From the NCBI GenBank assembly GCA_963580285.1, contig CAUZLF010000719.1, forward strand, positions 186,001-250,000: 64,000 nucleotides of DNA. Direction: 5' to 3'. Under the pieces are notes generated by a model. That model was not told the DNA's origin. It made no database searches and saw only the letters and a list, made by a program, of their open reading frames with translations. The translations under genes and the position numbers were made by a program. Shown here in pieces: positions 1-10,018 of this stretch (the stretch's first letter is position 1; each line of letters begins with the position of its first letter). Origin of the DNA: Lucinisca nassula. Taxonomy: Eukaryota; Mollusca; Bivalvia; Lucinida; Lucinidae.

Positions 1-162
1 CAAGATGAGACCTTCTATACCACTGGGATCCAAGGACTCCAGCATCACTGGAGGAAGTGTGTGGACAGGAAGGGAGACTGTTGAAAAATAAGACACTTTC
101 AGCATGGACAAACCATTGGATCTTGGTCAGGCTCAGAACTTTTCAGCCTACCCTCGTAAATA

Positions 163-393
163 GCGTGATAGCTCAGTGGTTAGTGCACTTGCCTCTGATG
201 CTAGAGGTCCCGGGTTCGATCCCCGGCAGCGGCGATAAAATTTCGGTGTCCGAACACGCTCCATTGGCATCATTTGCAGGGATGAATGTCATTAAGTGCA
301 CCGTCCTTCGGATCGGGACGTTAACTGGAGGCCCCCTGTGCAGGGAGAACCATCCCCTGTGCAGGTTAAAGATCCCTACCGTAATTACATGAT
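163..393 (+). repeat. tRNA-derived SINE, family 1
   Basis: The first 73 bases look like a tRNA: an A box (TAGCTCAGTGGT, 169-180) and a B box (GGTTCGATCCC, 213-223) at tRNA spacing. The body contains the segment 'ccttcggatcgggacgtta', a central motif common in mollusc SINEs, and then degrades. The RNA polymerase III promoter boxes and unrelated 3' body identify a SINE and not a tRNA gene. No clear target duplication was found. Confidence 0.7.
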
Positions 394-480
394 TACTGTG
401 TAGGCTTTCATCCTACAAAACTGGAGTGTATGTAATATACACCTGCGGTAATGGTCAAATGTGACCGACGCAGTATCAGA

Positions 481-496
481 AGATAGATAGATAGAA
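481..496 (+). repeat. GATA-type microsatellite
   Basis: Short run of agatagatagatagaa after the SINE tail. It is simple-sequence DNA with no other signal. Confidence 0.7.
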
Positions 497-582
497 ATAG
501 AGATTGAAGTCCATTTAATTATTACGGTGACTGTATTGAAAAGCAAATATTTTGCGACATAAATTCTAAACATTGTCCTCTT

Positions 583-812
583 TAACCCATTGTATGCGGG
601 GGCAACCCCTAAAGGGGTACCTTGGCAAACAGTGCATTCCCAGATCAGACGCCGCCTGCACTATTTGGTAACAGACTGTTCCTTCAAAAATAGAATAAAA
701 ATGAAAAAAAAAATAGTCCTGACAACCCTAAAATGACAAATGGACTTGTCCCATATATAGCAATGGAAATGAGTCCACTAGTATACGATGGATGGGCTAA
801 TTAGCCTGCATC
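583..812 (+). repeat. Palindromic MITE, family A (CCCATTGTATG...)
   Basis: Begins near 'aacccattgtatg' and ends near 'tatacgatgg'. It has an internal 'cagatcagacgccgc' palindromic core and the sentence 'atgacaaatggactt'. The same layout recurs at 14600-14825, 20100-20325, 32740-33375 (reverse) and 36041-36606, which defines a non-coding interspersed family. Confidence 0.6.
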
Positions 813-933
813 TTCTTTAAAATGAGGATAAGCTTAGTCGTGAGAAAACTTGTCTTCGTTTTTTTTTCTCTATCTGACGGGGAGGATGCAAAGTGGCAAC
901 AGCCCTGCATCAGGAAAACACACCTATATACTT

Positions 934-1110
934 TTTAACCCCCTCGAACCCCACTTTTATATAGTAAAACTGGGGTTAACAGGGCTACACCTTATTTGTC
1001 TTATTTCTGCTCTAAAATATAGATTGTGGGTACTCGTTAGAACCGCCTCGGTGAGGCGGTTCTAACAAGTACCCACAATCTTTATTTTGAGCAGAAATAA
1101 GAAAAATATC
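934..1110 (+). repeat. Hairpin MITE, family C (GTGGGTACTCGTTAGAAC)
   Basis: Contains a near-perfect palindrome at 1021-1081 whose arms read gattgtgggtactcg/ ttagaaccgcctc and their complement, preceded by a smaller palindrome at 947-978 (aaccccac...tggggtt). Sister copies occur near 2638, 26858, 29265, 29669, 30133, 32361, 49830, 57935 and 61445. RNA from such an element would fold into a long stem. Confidence 0.65.
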
Positions 1111-1255
1111 ACAATTTTTCATCTTAAAATTTTCATTTTTTTGTCAAAAAAATTTACACTGTATTAATATAGGCATGTTTTCATAATGGAAATTTTAGAT
1201 GTAGAAACTATCTTTAGCAGCAAAGACAGTGGTGCTGATCAGAATGTGTGGATGC

Positions 1256-1616
1256 TAAGGCTGACACGATGAATGGGATAATCAATCAAGTGATCAATAA
1301 ATTCCACAAAAATGATTATCACTACTGATTTGCTTGCAATCAATTATTTAATAAGTACAATTTACTACCCAAAGTTGGGTCTTAAATAGCTTGATGAGTG
1401 GCAAACAGTGCAGACCCTGATGAGACGCCAGATTCTGTGGCATCTCATCTAGGTCTACACTGTTTGCTCAGGCCTACTGGGTAAAATACAACATATGGTA
1501 GGAGTCATGCAAGGCAAAAACTTACGACCAAATCTTTAGTGATTATTTATCGATTATCGATCACAGTGGCAGAGCTGATAACCGATTATCTTTTCAGCTC
1601 TGATTAGCCAGTCCTA
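1256..1616 (+). mobile_element. hAT-like MITE with 8-bp target duplication
   Basis: A 361-bp non-coding element with ends taaggctgac...gattagccagtccta, flanked by an exact 8-bp direct repeat GTGGATGC (1248-1255 and 1617-1624). Eight-base duplications are the hallmark of hAT transposases. A second copy lies at 18945-19311. The centre holds the same 'gatgagacgcc' palindrome seen in other local MITEs. Confidence 0.8.
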
Positions 1617-1624
1617 GTGGATGC

Positions 1625-2320
1625 GCAGGCTGATCTCTGCCTTTGTTGTTTGCCAGGTTTTCACTTGATTTAACTTGTATCATATAAAATACCTTTATGG
1701 TTGTACTTGTTGATCTGATTTGTGCTTATCAAATACATGATTAGCAGACGACATTTTCAAAGCATTATTTTCTTACTTTTTTGAGAAAATAAGACTTGGC
1801 ATTACACGAGAATGGTCTACTAGGCAGATAATTCACATGAAAGGTCAAAAAAATTTTCTCAGACATGTAGTAAAAAGAATATTAGACTGTCGTCTGCCCA
1901 AGAACGTTCTGTTGCACTTGAAGTTTAAAATATCAGGACACACCTACCCAGAGTGATAATTATGAAATTTTGCATGATAATTAACATCATAAAATCATAA
2001 ATGTAGGTAGAGAATTAAAGCTTAAACTGCCAATCACCACATTGGCAGACATTATTTTCAAATATTTTGTTCTGATTTTTCAGTGAAAGTAATGCTTCAC
2101 ATTACATGTGAATCTTCTGAGATTCACATGAACAGCAGAAAAGTCACATGAAATGTCAAACAGTATTTTTTTTTTTTTTTTTGAGAAATAATTTGAAAAA
2201 TATAATTGTCATCTGCTGTAAAAAAAAAAATTTCTGTGTCACTATAAGGGTTAAGAAAAAAAAAGTCATTGCAAACTAGTGAAGGCTGTTTGGGAATGGT
2301 GATCTGTAGGAGGCAAGACT
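1625..2320. other. Intronic AT-rich DNA, no gene seen
   Basis: No exon or long reading frame was recognised. There are degenerate MITE-like stretches with 'attcacatgaaaggtca' and 'cattacatgtgaat' (1740-2210), a poly-T run near 2166-2182 and poly-A near 2221-2230. Confidence 0.5.
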
Positions 2321-2531
2321 AACCCTTTTTGTACCAAACAAAATCTTCCTCCTTATATAGCAGGAGTCCATTTCAAAATTCAGGGGTTTCTTCACAATTT
2401 ATTTGGAAAATGGCTGAACTTTTAGCAAACAGTGGAGGCCCTGATCAGACGCTGCATTATGCGGCATCTGATCTGGGCCTGCAGTGTTTGCCAGGATACC
2501 CGTTTTGGGGTTTCTGGTACAAAATGGGTTA
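2321..2531 (+). repeat. Palindromic MITE, family B (CCCTTTTTGTACCAAA)
   Basis: Imperfect inverted ends (aacccttttt gtacca / ggtacaaaatgggtt) surround a central palindrome 'gatcagacgctgcat/atgcggcatctgatc'. The same element recurs at 4790-5013, 22072-22265, 26975-27195, 33400-33613, 41668-41850 and 41853-42112. Confidence 0.65.
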
Positions 2532-2637
2532 AGGGGAATTGATTTATTACGAAAACGCATCTTTTCAAATATATTGAAAAATGAAAATTTTTAGATTGAA
2601 AAATTCTGATATTTTTCATATTTCTGCTCAAAATATT

Positions 2638-2715
2638 GATGGTGGGAACTTGTTAGAACTGCCTCAGCGAGGCAGTACTAACGAGTACCCATAATCTCTG
2701 TTTTTGGGCAGAAAT
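2638..2715 (+). repeat. Hairpin MITE, family C
   Basis: Inverted arms around 'gtgggaacttgttagaactgcctcag' and its complement, flanked by the usual 'atttctgctc ... gcagaaataag' pair. Confidence 0.55.
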
Positions 2716-2769
2716 AAGGAAAAATTTGGCATATTTTCGTGATGGCACCTTCAGAGGAAGCAACTAATT

Positions 2770-3245
2770 CCAGACCTCCTAGCAAAACCTATAAAACCTG
2801 TAATAACCTATAATTTTGTGCCAAACCTATAAAACCTTTATTTTGTTCATAAAACCTATATAAAGCCTGTATTTTCATGAAAAGACCTATATTTTTCACT
2901 TTTTGAACTTTCTTGCAAATCAACCCTAACTTTTCTTCAAAATGCACTACTATTTTTTTACTTTTTTAGTCCCATAAAAAGTGATGAAAACTGTCAAGAA
3001 ATTGTTGTTTTTTTCCTCGCTCGCTTCGCTCGCTCGAACTTTGTAAAATTTAGATCAACTTTATCTGAGTAATTGTGGCACAAAAATTCATCAAATATTT
3101 TTTCTTCAGTTTTAGATTTTTATGTAAGTTTGGAAGACTTTTTTTAACCTGTATTTTTATTGAAAAACCTGTAAATAACCTATATTTTGAGTAAGAAGAA
3201 CCTATATAAAAACCTATATTTTCAAAGTGGGCCACTAGGAGGCCT
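2770..3245. repeat. Element rich in AACCTATA units
   Basis: Many short direct copies of 'aacctata(aa)' lie between ends that are loosely inverted (cctcctagcaaaacc near 2777; gggccactaggagg near 3230). Inside sits the CG-rich block cgctcgcttcgctcgctcg (3018-3036), out of character for the surroundings. No reading frame is credible. Confidence 0.45.
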
Positions 3246-3390
3246 GTAATTCAGAAATACGCCTGTTTTTCATATCATTAGGGATTTTCTTCTAAAGGAA
3301 ATACTTTGCTCAGTTTTCTCCAAAGGAACAAAGTGTAGATTCCTTATTGGAGTGGCTCAGTCTACCGAAGAGCACAATTTACCATGTAAC

Positions 3391-3572
3391 AAGCGCTGAC
3401 TCTCGATCATTAGGCCTCTCACCGCTGTGGTTCCAACCTGACTTGGGTCACGTGAGATACCAAGTTTGATGCTGTCTGCAAACGAAGGTCTGGTGTTTTT
3501 GCCCACCTGATTAACGATCAACTTGAAATAAAAGAAATAATCTTGAAAGGGCCGTAAACGTCAAACCGAAAA
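3391..3572 (+). repeat. Degenerate SINE, family 2 (5'-truncated)
   Basis: Matches the intact family-2 SINEs at 32931, 33141 and 62903 through 'gcgctgactct', 'cattaggcctctcaccgc', 'gattaacgatc' and 'cttgaaagggccgtaaa', but has many substitutions and a different head. An old copy. Confidence 0.6.
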
Positions 3573-3605
3573 CAACAACAACAAAAACAAAAATACAAAG
3601 CATGC

Positions 3606-3860
3606 CAGCCTCAGTAGTTCAGTGGGATGCAATTCTTACTGGCAAACAGGAGGTTGCAGGTTTGATACCTTCCATGGATGGCAACTTCATTTGTGGAGAA
3701 GTTATGACATCTTTGCTGTGGTCTGCTGATTCAAGAAGGGCAGTTGTCAGTTTATAGTGAAAGTATGTGCAGTGTACTGGTTAATCATGTATAAACTATA
3801 ATACTGCCAGGAAAAGGGTGGATAGGTAATTTACTGTCTCAATATGACCTAAATAGTGCT
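3606..3860 (+). repeat. SINE, family 3
   Basis: tRNA-like head with a degraded B box (ggtttgatacc) followed by 'ttcaagaagggcagttgtcag', 'gtactggttaa' and 'gacctaaatagtgctg'. The same body is seen at 15985-16240, 17990-18297, 30440-30640 and 34135-34430. Confidence 0.6.
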
Positions 3861-4103
3861 GGGCCCAGTTGTTCAAAGCATCATTAGCTTAACGAGCTCG
3901 TTAGCGGTCATATTGTTAACTGTTCTATCAAGTACAATATCTGAAATTTTGGTATTTTTGCAGAAAAAATGTGAGCAGCTTTTGCGTATGCAAAAGCTGC
4001 TCACATTTTTCAGCAAAAATATGAGCATATTTCCCATAATAAATGATCAAAGTTTTAACGATACGTTAAGTAACTACGTCATTAGTTTTGAACAACTGGC
4101 CCC
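3861..4103. repeat. Palindromic MITE, family D (GGCCAGTTGTTCAAAGC)
   Basis: Inverted ends gggcccagttgttcaaagc and gaacaactggcccc. The centre is a strong hairpin built from 'gagcagcttttgc' and 'gcaaaagctgctc'. Copies: 16914-17155, 23648-25917 (split by insertions), 34431-34653, 35346-35590 and 59809-60050. Confidence 0.7.
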
Positions 4104-4120
4104 GGATGTTTGTTTAGTCT

Positions 4121-4398
4121 GAGGTTTAACCTCTCCGTCAACACAGTACAGGCCATTTTGGAGATGTTGCTTCCAATTTTGTGGGACTTTTACCCTACAT
4201 CGAGATGAAATAACATCTCAAGCCCTGTCGCCCAATGAAACCAATAGGGCTTATAAGCATGGACGGACCGACTCCCGCTGTTTGCCTGGGCAGACTAAGA
4301 TCCTGTAAGCGGTTTACCTGTACTCATGTGTGGTCGGTTTCAACTCTGCGTGGAAGTATCATACAGCCCATTTATTTCTTCAAGCCCTGATGGGTGGA
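4121..4398 (-). repeat. CAAA-tailed retroposon, family 4
   Basis: Reverse-strand copy of a roughly 300-bp repeat. In forward orientation it begins near 'ggcttgaagaaatagatgggctgcatgatgc', passes through 'ttggaagcaacgtctccaaaatgacc' and ends in '...ttaaacctcaaatcaaacaaacaaac'. The (CAAA)n tail points to retroposition. It is among the commonest repeats here. Confidence 0.6.
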
Positions 4399-4577
4399 GA
4401 CCGCCAAGAAAAGTGGATAGTAAATTGACTGGCTCAATGTGACCTAAATAGTGCTGACTGGGCCATATAAGCTCCAAATAAACAAACCACAAAGCAGACA
4501 GGAAGTAACAAAAATTGTCTCCCTTGTGAAATGGCAAATGATATGGCAGGTGAAGCCATTCCCCTTTTGCATGCTTT

Positions 4578-4787
4578 AACCCTTATCTTGCTGAATATTC
4601 ATTAAAGCCACACCCATTTCTGTCTATCAACCAATCAAATTACTTGATGTAATTTATTGCTACAAATTCATAAACTAAATGCCAAACAGTGTATATCCTG
4701 ATCAGATGGCTTCTTCAGAAGCCATCTGATCTGGATCTACACTGTTTGCAAAGATAGGGGTTGTCATGAACAGCAAGATAAAGGTTA
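4578..4787. repeat. Palindromic MITE, family E (AACCCTTATCTTGCTG)
   Basis: Inverted ends aacccttatcttgctg and cagcaagataaaggtt. The centre is the palindrome 'gatggcttcttcagaagccatc'. Copies: 7020-7215, 12166-12377, 17304-17815, 23138-23362, 57425-57738. Confidence 0.7.
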
Positions 4788-4789
4788 AT

Positions 4790-5013
4790 CCTCTTTTGTA
4801 GCGGAAACCCCAAAACGGGTAATTGGCAAACAAAGCAGACTCAGATCACATGCCGCAGAACACAGCGTCTGATCAGGGCATACACAGTTTGCAAAAAGTA
4901 CAGCCATTTTCCAAATGAATTTTGAAGGTAATGCAACCTGTAACCTCAAAATTTTGAAATGGACTTGTGCTATATATAAGGTGGAAGATTCCATTTTGTA
5001 CGAAAAGGGTTAA
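4790..5013 (-). repeat. Palindromic MITE, family B
   Basis: Reverse copy of the 2321-2531 element. Recognisable blocks are 'gtagcggaaaccccaaaacgggt' and 'gtacgaaaagggtt' at the two ends. Confidence 0.6.
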
Positions 5014-5214
5014 CAGAGTTTCTGTAGATATTCCCCCCCCCCTTCCGGCAGTTGTCAGGCCCTGCAAGATACTCATCAACCACTTAAAAGGACAAAAGGA
5101 AATCGTGACCAAAGTTAAGTGGCTCCCTTGATTTAACAATTCACATGAAATGTCATGAATGATAATGCCTCACTCGAAAGAAAAAGAAATAAAATTTAGA
5201 ATGCCTTCTGCTGT

Positions 5215-5425
5215 GGTAAAAATCCTAAAAATTCAGAGAATCTGCTGTGATGTCTCCTAAAATTATAGCAAATTTGTTTCACAATCCAGCAAGGAGTCCA
5301 AGAAGTGCCAACAGAATGGCAAACAGTGTAGACCCTGATCAGACTGCTCATTCATGAGCAGTCTGATCTGGGTCTGGACTGTTAGCTTAGGCCTGTCTGT
5401 CCCAATACTTCGGATCATTACGGTG
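5215..5425 (-). repeat. MITE, family F
   Basis: Has 'cctaaaattatagcaaatttgtttcacaatccagcaaggag', then a palindromic core 'gatcagactgctcattcatgagcagtctgatc' and an end reading 'gtctgtcccaatacttcggatcattacgg'. Related copies at 5870-6085, 6785-6998, 13510-13800 and 59515-59760. Confidence 0.55.
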
Positions 5426-5869
5426 TTTTGTTTTCAAGCCTTAAAAAGGTCAAATGTAAATTTTTCTCTAGCTTTTAGCAGTTTTCTGGTTTCATTTAAG
5501 TGTAGTGCGTAAGCGTCTCGAAGGTGTGGCTTTTGCTATACACATCTATGTCACAAAGTCTTGAGCTATATATAGCTCATATTGATTTGCCGCCGGTTCG
5601 CTGCAGCTATATATATTGATCACTGTGGCAATCTAGTTTGTATGCCACTGGCTGCTATAGCGCTAAGGTCGTTGAAATCTTAAAGAAAATATTGGTTTGA
5701 TCTACTGGTACAGTTTTTTTGAAATATAGGCTAGTTCAATGCTTCTTAAAGAAAAACTGGTTTTACTGCAGAAGGATTTTGGTCTTAACTTCTTAAGTGC
5801 TAATCATGAAAATAGGACAGCATTTTTAGTGTAAAATTTTTTTTTTTTAATATTTTCAGAGGAAATACA

Positions 5870-6085
5870 ATAAAAATCCTAAAATTCGGACACCTGGATG
5901 ACCCGCTGTAATTCTCCTAAAATTTTAACAAATTTGTTTCATTTTCCAGAACGGAGTTTAAAAAGTGGAGATGGAATGGCAAATAGTGTAGATCCTGATC
6001 AGACTGCTCCTGCAGTCTGATCTGGGTCTTCACTGTTTGCATAGGCATGTCTGTCCCAATACTTAGGATCATTACAGTAAGGCTT
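5870..6085 (-). repeat. MITE, family F
   Basis: Second local copy of the 5215-5425 element with the same order: 'aattctcctaaaattttaacaaatttg', palindromic 'cagactgctcctgcagtctg', then 'cccaatacttaggatcattac'. Confidence 0.55.
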
Positions 6086-6087
6086 GA

Positions 6088-6265
6088 CATTATATGAGCC
6101 CCACCAAGCGAATTTGTGTCTTCGAGCATTCCGTCATGACAAATTTTAACTGCGCATACCCAGCCATTCAGAGGGGCCAGGGATATGGCTTTCTGTCTGA
6201 AGGCTCGCCTCAACCTTCGCTGCTCGCATAGGTGATAAGTTCCAAAATCGCTTGACGGGGCCCAT
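6088..6265 (-). repeat. MITE, family H (GGGGCCCATATG / GAGCCCCACC)
   Basis: Reverse copy of the repeat at 25612-25848 and 61160-61405. Shared blocks are 'tgtgtcttcgagcattccgtcatgac', 'cccagccattcagaggggccaggg' and 'cttcgctgctcgcataggtgataag'. Short frames inside it are by-products of the repeat. Confidence 0.55.
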
Positions 6266-6784
6266 ATGTAAATTGTCTGCTGTCTGTAGATGATTCACAT
6301 GAAATGTCAAGACTTGCCCTGAAAAAAAAAAGCCATCTGCTCTAGAATTTTCCATGGCATTTGAAGGGTTGAAATCGACCAGACAATATTTTTGCATTTA
6401 GTTTACTTTTTCTTAGCATTTCAATGAATTCCTATAAAGGAAGGAAATTCTTTTTTTTTTTTGAGGAAAAAAAAAATCTGAGGCAGTTTGTTTTAAATGT
6501 CAAGCCTTTTATGTAGGTGAAATACTGAAATGTTTTTAAATGTCATCTGCTCGTATTTCAACACAACAGGTTAAAAGGGTCAGATAGGTTGAATTCCAGG
6601 GACAGGGATATGAAAAATAAAGGAAAATTGTATGGAGTATTATTGGTGATATTTTTGAACAAAGGACTTCCCACGAGTTATTACAGAGCTCACATGACGT
6701 AATTACGTAATACGATTGTCATAGCCTACATGCTTTGTGTCATGCCTCAAAGAAGGAAGTAAAACTAACCCATCAACCACTAAA

Positions 6785-6998
6785 TAACGTAAAAATCCTT
6801 AAAATTCGGACACATTGAGTGCTTATTTTGATTCTCCTAAAGTTTTAAAAGTTTGTTTCGCAGTCAAGCAAGGAGTAAAAAAAGTGGCCACGGAATGGCA
6901 AATGGTGTAAACCCTGATCAGACTGCTCCTTTAGCAGTCTGATTTGGGTCTGCAGTGTTTGGTTAGGTCTGTCTGTCCAAATACTTAGAATCGTTACG
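6785..6998 (-). repeat. MITE, family F
   Basis: Third local copy, with palindromic core 'cagactgctcctttagcagtctg'. The three copies within 1.8 kb share orientation but lie in different flanks, so they are separate insertions. Confidence 0.5.
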
Positions 6999-7019
6999 GT
7001 AAGATCCATCTGATTATTT

Positions 7020-7215
7020 AACCCTTGTCTTGCTGTTCGCGATAGCCCATATCTTTGGAAACAGTGTAGCTCTGAAGAATCCATCTTATCAGGATCTACA
7101 CTGTTTGACATTCAGTTTATGAATTTGTAGGAATAAATTACATCAAGTAATTTGATTGGTTGATAGACAGAAATGGCTGTGGCTTAAATGAATATTCATC
7201 AAGAGAAGGGTTAAA
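7020..7215. repeat. Palindromic MITE, family E
   Basis: Ends 'aacccttgtcttgctg' and 'gagaagggtta', with the internal 'gatctacactgtttgacattcagtttatgaattt' typical of the family. Confidence 0.6.
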
Positions 7216-7492
7216 ATGTTTTTCATACTAAATAAGGCTTGTCATAACATGTGAATTGTCTGCTGAGCAGACGATTCACATGTAATGTCAAGCCTTATTT
7301 TCACTGAAAAATAAGAAAAAAAAACCTGAAAATTGCAGCTGCTAGTCAGGATCAGCAATCGAAAAGTTAAAAATGAAAAATCTACAGTAGTAACATTGAC
7401 CTTGAAGTTCAACAAAGTCCGATAAAAATAAACAGAAATTTCCCCACAAATGTGACGTTGCTATTTAAAGTTTCTACTTTTTGATTCAAAAC

Positions 7493-7927
7493 ATGTTATT
7501 CGGAGAAATCAAACCCGATGACAAAATGGATGACTTTGATAGGCAGTTTTATGAATTGATGAAAAAGAAATACATTATTGACAGAATGGCTTATGATTTT
7601 AATAAAAGGAGACTTGAGCTAGAAAATACGCTGTATCATGATTTCGTTGAAACTGGGACAAAAGGATCACTGTTTAATGTTGTAAATACTATAAATGAGA
7701 CACGGTTTGATATAGATAGAGTGAACGAGGACAAGTCCGCTTGCCTTTCTGATGATGAAATAACTAGATCAATGTATGATTACAATGGAATGAGAGAAGA
7801 GGGCTGTTTAAGTGAATTTGAGGAGATAAGTTCTGATCAATCAGTATATAGTGTAGAAGAAACAGAACAGGATAGGCTTGCTGACCACTATGTGTCACCA
7901 GATGATTCAGAAAGGTATATGAATTGA
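7493..7927 (+). CDS. Hypothetical acidic 144-aa protein, single exon
   Basis: An uninterrupted frame begins at ATG 7493 (an upstream TTG at 7481 is in frame) and stops with TGA. It is outside any repeat I recognise. The first 50 residues are rich in charged and aromatic residues (DDFDRQFYELMKKKYIIDR), suggesting an amphipathic helix. The second half is strongly acidic (Glu/Asp/Ser) and probably disordered. No signal peptide, membrane segment or known motif is seen. It sits in the same orientation as KDM6A, in what should be a KDM6A intron. It could be a nested gene, an exon of another gene, or a chance frame in AT-rich DNA. Function unknown. Confidence 0.4.
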   Translation: MLFGEIKPDDKMDDFDRQFYELMKKKYIIDRMAYDFNKRRLELENTLYHDFVETGTKGSLFNVVNTINETRFDIDRVNEDKSACLSDDEITRSMYDYNGMREEGCLSEFEEISSDQSVYSVEETEQDRLADHYVSPDDSERYMN

Positions 7928-7987
7928 GTTACAAATGTTAACATGTGTGGGGATTGGGTATGTATTTGTGTGAGAGGGTTTATCAAG

Positions 7988-8568
7988 TCCCCCCCCCCAC
8001 CCCCACCACCACCACCACCACCACCACCACCAAAGAGGATGGGGACATATTGTTTTTGTTGTGGATCCCATCGGCGTATGCGTTGGCTTGACACTTTCTT
8101 GTGTGCAAGATATGTCATGAACTATTTTAATCAAATTTGCATGGATATATTATTGGGACAGGAGGTTTTGGTGACCTTGATCTTATTTTCAAGGTCACAA
8201 CCATGCTATATAGGTCAAATTTAGGTTGTATGCAATATGGGTGGATTTTAATCAATTTTGCATGGATATAACATTGGGGCTGGATGAAGAACTGATTAGA
8301 TTTTAGTGACCTTCACCTCTTTCAATGTCACAGTCGTGCTAAATAGGTCAAATTTAGGCCAAATCTAGGTAGTGTGCAGTATTGCAGTATATCAAATTTG
8401 CATGGATATTTACATTTGGTCGGAATGAAGAACTGATAAGGTTTTTGTGACCTTGACCTCATTTTTAAGGTCAGTGTTGCCAGTAAATTAAGCTTGTTTA
8501 AGGGGTATGTGGTGGTGGTGTGGGGGGGGGGACATCTGTTTTCTCAGAAAACGAATCTAGTTTCATTA
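7988..8568 (+). mobile_element. Hairpin-ended tandem-repeat element (C/CCA start)
   Basis: Starts with a C run and (CCA)n (7989-8031) and ends with the complementary (GGT)n and G run (8509-8530) followed by 'gaatctagtt'. The middle holds about three diverged copies of a roughly 150-bp unit with 'tttgcatggatat', 'gaagaactgat' and 'gtgaccttgacct'. The plan (complementary termini, tandem core, CTAGTT end) matches the larger elements downstream. The polyproline and polytryptophan frames across the CCA tract are artefacts. Confidence 0.55.
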
Positions 8569-9038
8569 TGTATAATTGTATTATAGCCCTTTTAATTATA
8601 TATCTGTTGAGCCTGCTAATGCTGTCAGTGCGACTTAGTTGCCCGTTGGGTGCTAATGTGTCTATCTATCTGTTAGATAGGCTGTTCCTTAAACCATAGA
8701 AGTTTCTTTGGGCAGTCCGTTCCTTAAACCATAGCAGTTTCACCTTAGATGTCATTATGTCTCCCCCGAAAAAATTTTTTTCGGAGAGACATATTGTTTT
8801 TCCCCCGGGCGTCTGTCTGTCCGTCTGTCTGTCTGTCCGTCTGTCCGTCTGTCACACTTTCGTGTCCGCTCTGTAACTTGAAAACCGTTAGAGCTATCGT
8901 CACGAAACTTCGTATAAATATTAATCAGCATTAGACGACGTGCAGTGCGCAAGAACCATAACTCTCGCATTTATACTTTTTGAATTATCTCCCTTGGAAG
9001 TTTGTTGGTATGTATATATGTATGGGCAAATCGTGTCC

Positions 9039-10018
9039 GGTCAATAACTTTCTTATTTTTTGATGGATTTTAAAATTACTCGGCAGAAATATTAACAACC
9101 ATAAGACGATGTGTGGTGCGCATGAGGCAGGTCGGTACCTCAAAGGTCAAGGTCATACTTAGAGGTCAAAGGTCAAAAAAGGGGCCTTTTTTTCGTATTT
9201 GGTCAATAACTTTCTTATTTTGAGATGGATTTTAAAATTACTTGGCATAATTATTAACAACCATAAGACGATGTGTGGTGCGCATGAGGCAGGTCGGTAC
9301 CTCAAAGGTCAAGGTCATACTTAGAGGTCAAAGGTCAAAAAAGGGGCCTTTTTTTCGTATTTGGTCAATAACTTTCTTATTTTGAGATGGATTTTAAAAT
9401 TACTTGGCATAATTATTAACACCATAAGACGATGTGTGGTGTGCATGAGGCAGGTCGGTTCCTCAAAGGTCAAGGTCATACTTAGAGGTCAAAGGTCAAA
9501 AAGTGGGCCTTTTTTTCGTATTTGGTCAATAACTTTCTTATTTTGGGATGGATTTTGAAATCACATGGCAGAAATGTGAACCAATATAAGTTGATGTGTT
9601 GCATGCATGACCCAGGTTGTTACCTCAAAGGTCAAGGTCATACTTAGAGGTCAAAGGTAAAAAAGGGGCCTTTTTTCGGGTTTTGTCAATAACTTGCCTA
9701 TTTTTAAATAGAATTTGAAGTTACTTGGCAAACATGTTAACTATCATGGGACGATGTGTTGCATGCATGATTCAGTTTGGTACCTAAAATGTCAAGGTCA
9801 TACATAGAGGTCAAAGGTAAAAAAGGGGCCTTTTTTCGTGTTTGGTCAATAACTTTCTTATTTTTAGATGGATTTTGAAATTGCTAGGCAGAAATGTTAA
9901 CCACCATGAGCTGATGTATTGCACGCATGACCCAGTTTAATACCTGAAAGGTCAAGGTCATACATAGAGGTTAAAGGTAAAAAAGGGCCTTTTTTGTGTT
10001 CTGTCAATAACTTTCTTA
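9039..10018 (+). repeat. 160-162-bp tandem array, six copies
   Basis: Units start 'ggtcaataactttctta' at 9039, 9201, 9363, 9523, about 9683 and 9843. The first three are nearly identical and the later three are more diverged. Each contains 'aaggtcaaggtcatac' and 'gaggtcaaaggt'. The array belongs to the element at 8757-12025, and its tail resumes at 11640-11990. Confidence 0.8.
9147..9498 (+). promoter_or_regulatory. Clustered nuclear-receptor motifs (DR1 and extended half-sites)
   Basis: Perfect DR1 sequences AGGTCAAAGGTCA occur at 9163-9175, 9325-9337 and 9486-9498, one per repeat unit, each preceded by TCAAGGTCA (for example 9147-9155 and 9309-9317). DR1 is the consensus for RXR/HNF4-type receptors and TCAAGGTCA for ERR/NR5A monomers. 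Binding or activity is not shown. The later units carry the degraded form AGGTCAAAGGTAA. Confidence 0.45.

Noticed and set aside
163..235. tRNA gene
   Set aside because: A and B boxes are present but the sequence continues into a SINE body, and similar heads elsewhere are also joined to repeat bodies.
5917..6397. Short reverse frames (about 80-100 aa) resembling one another at 25547 and 61084
   Set aside because: All are translations of the family-H MITE.
7888..8134. Short Gly- and Trp-rich reverse frames and a Pro-rich forward frame
   Set aside because: They are translations of the (CCA)n and C runs at the start of a repeat element.
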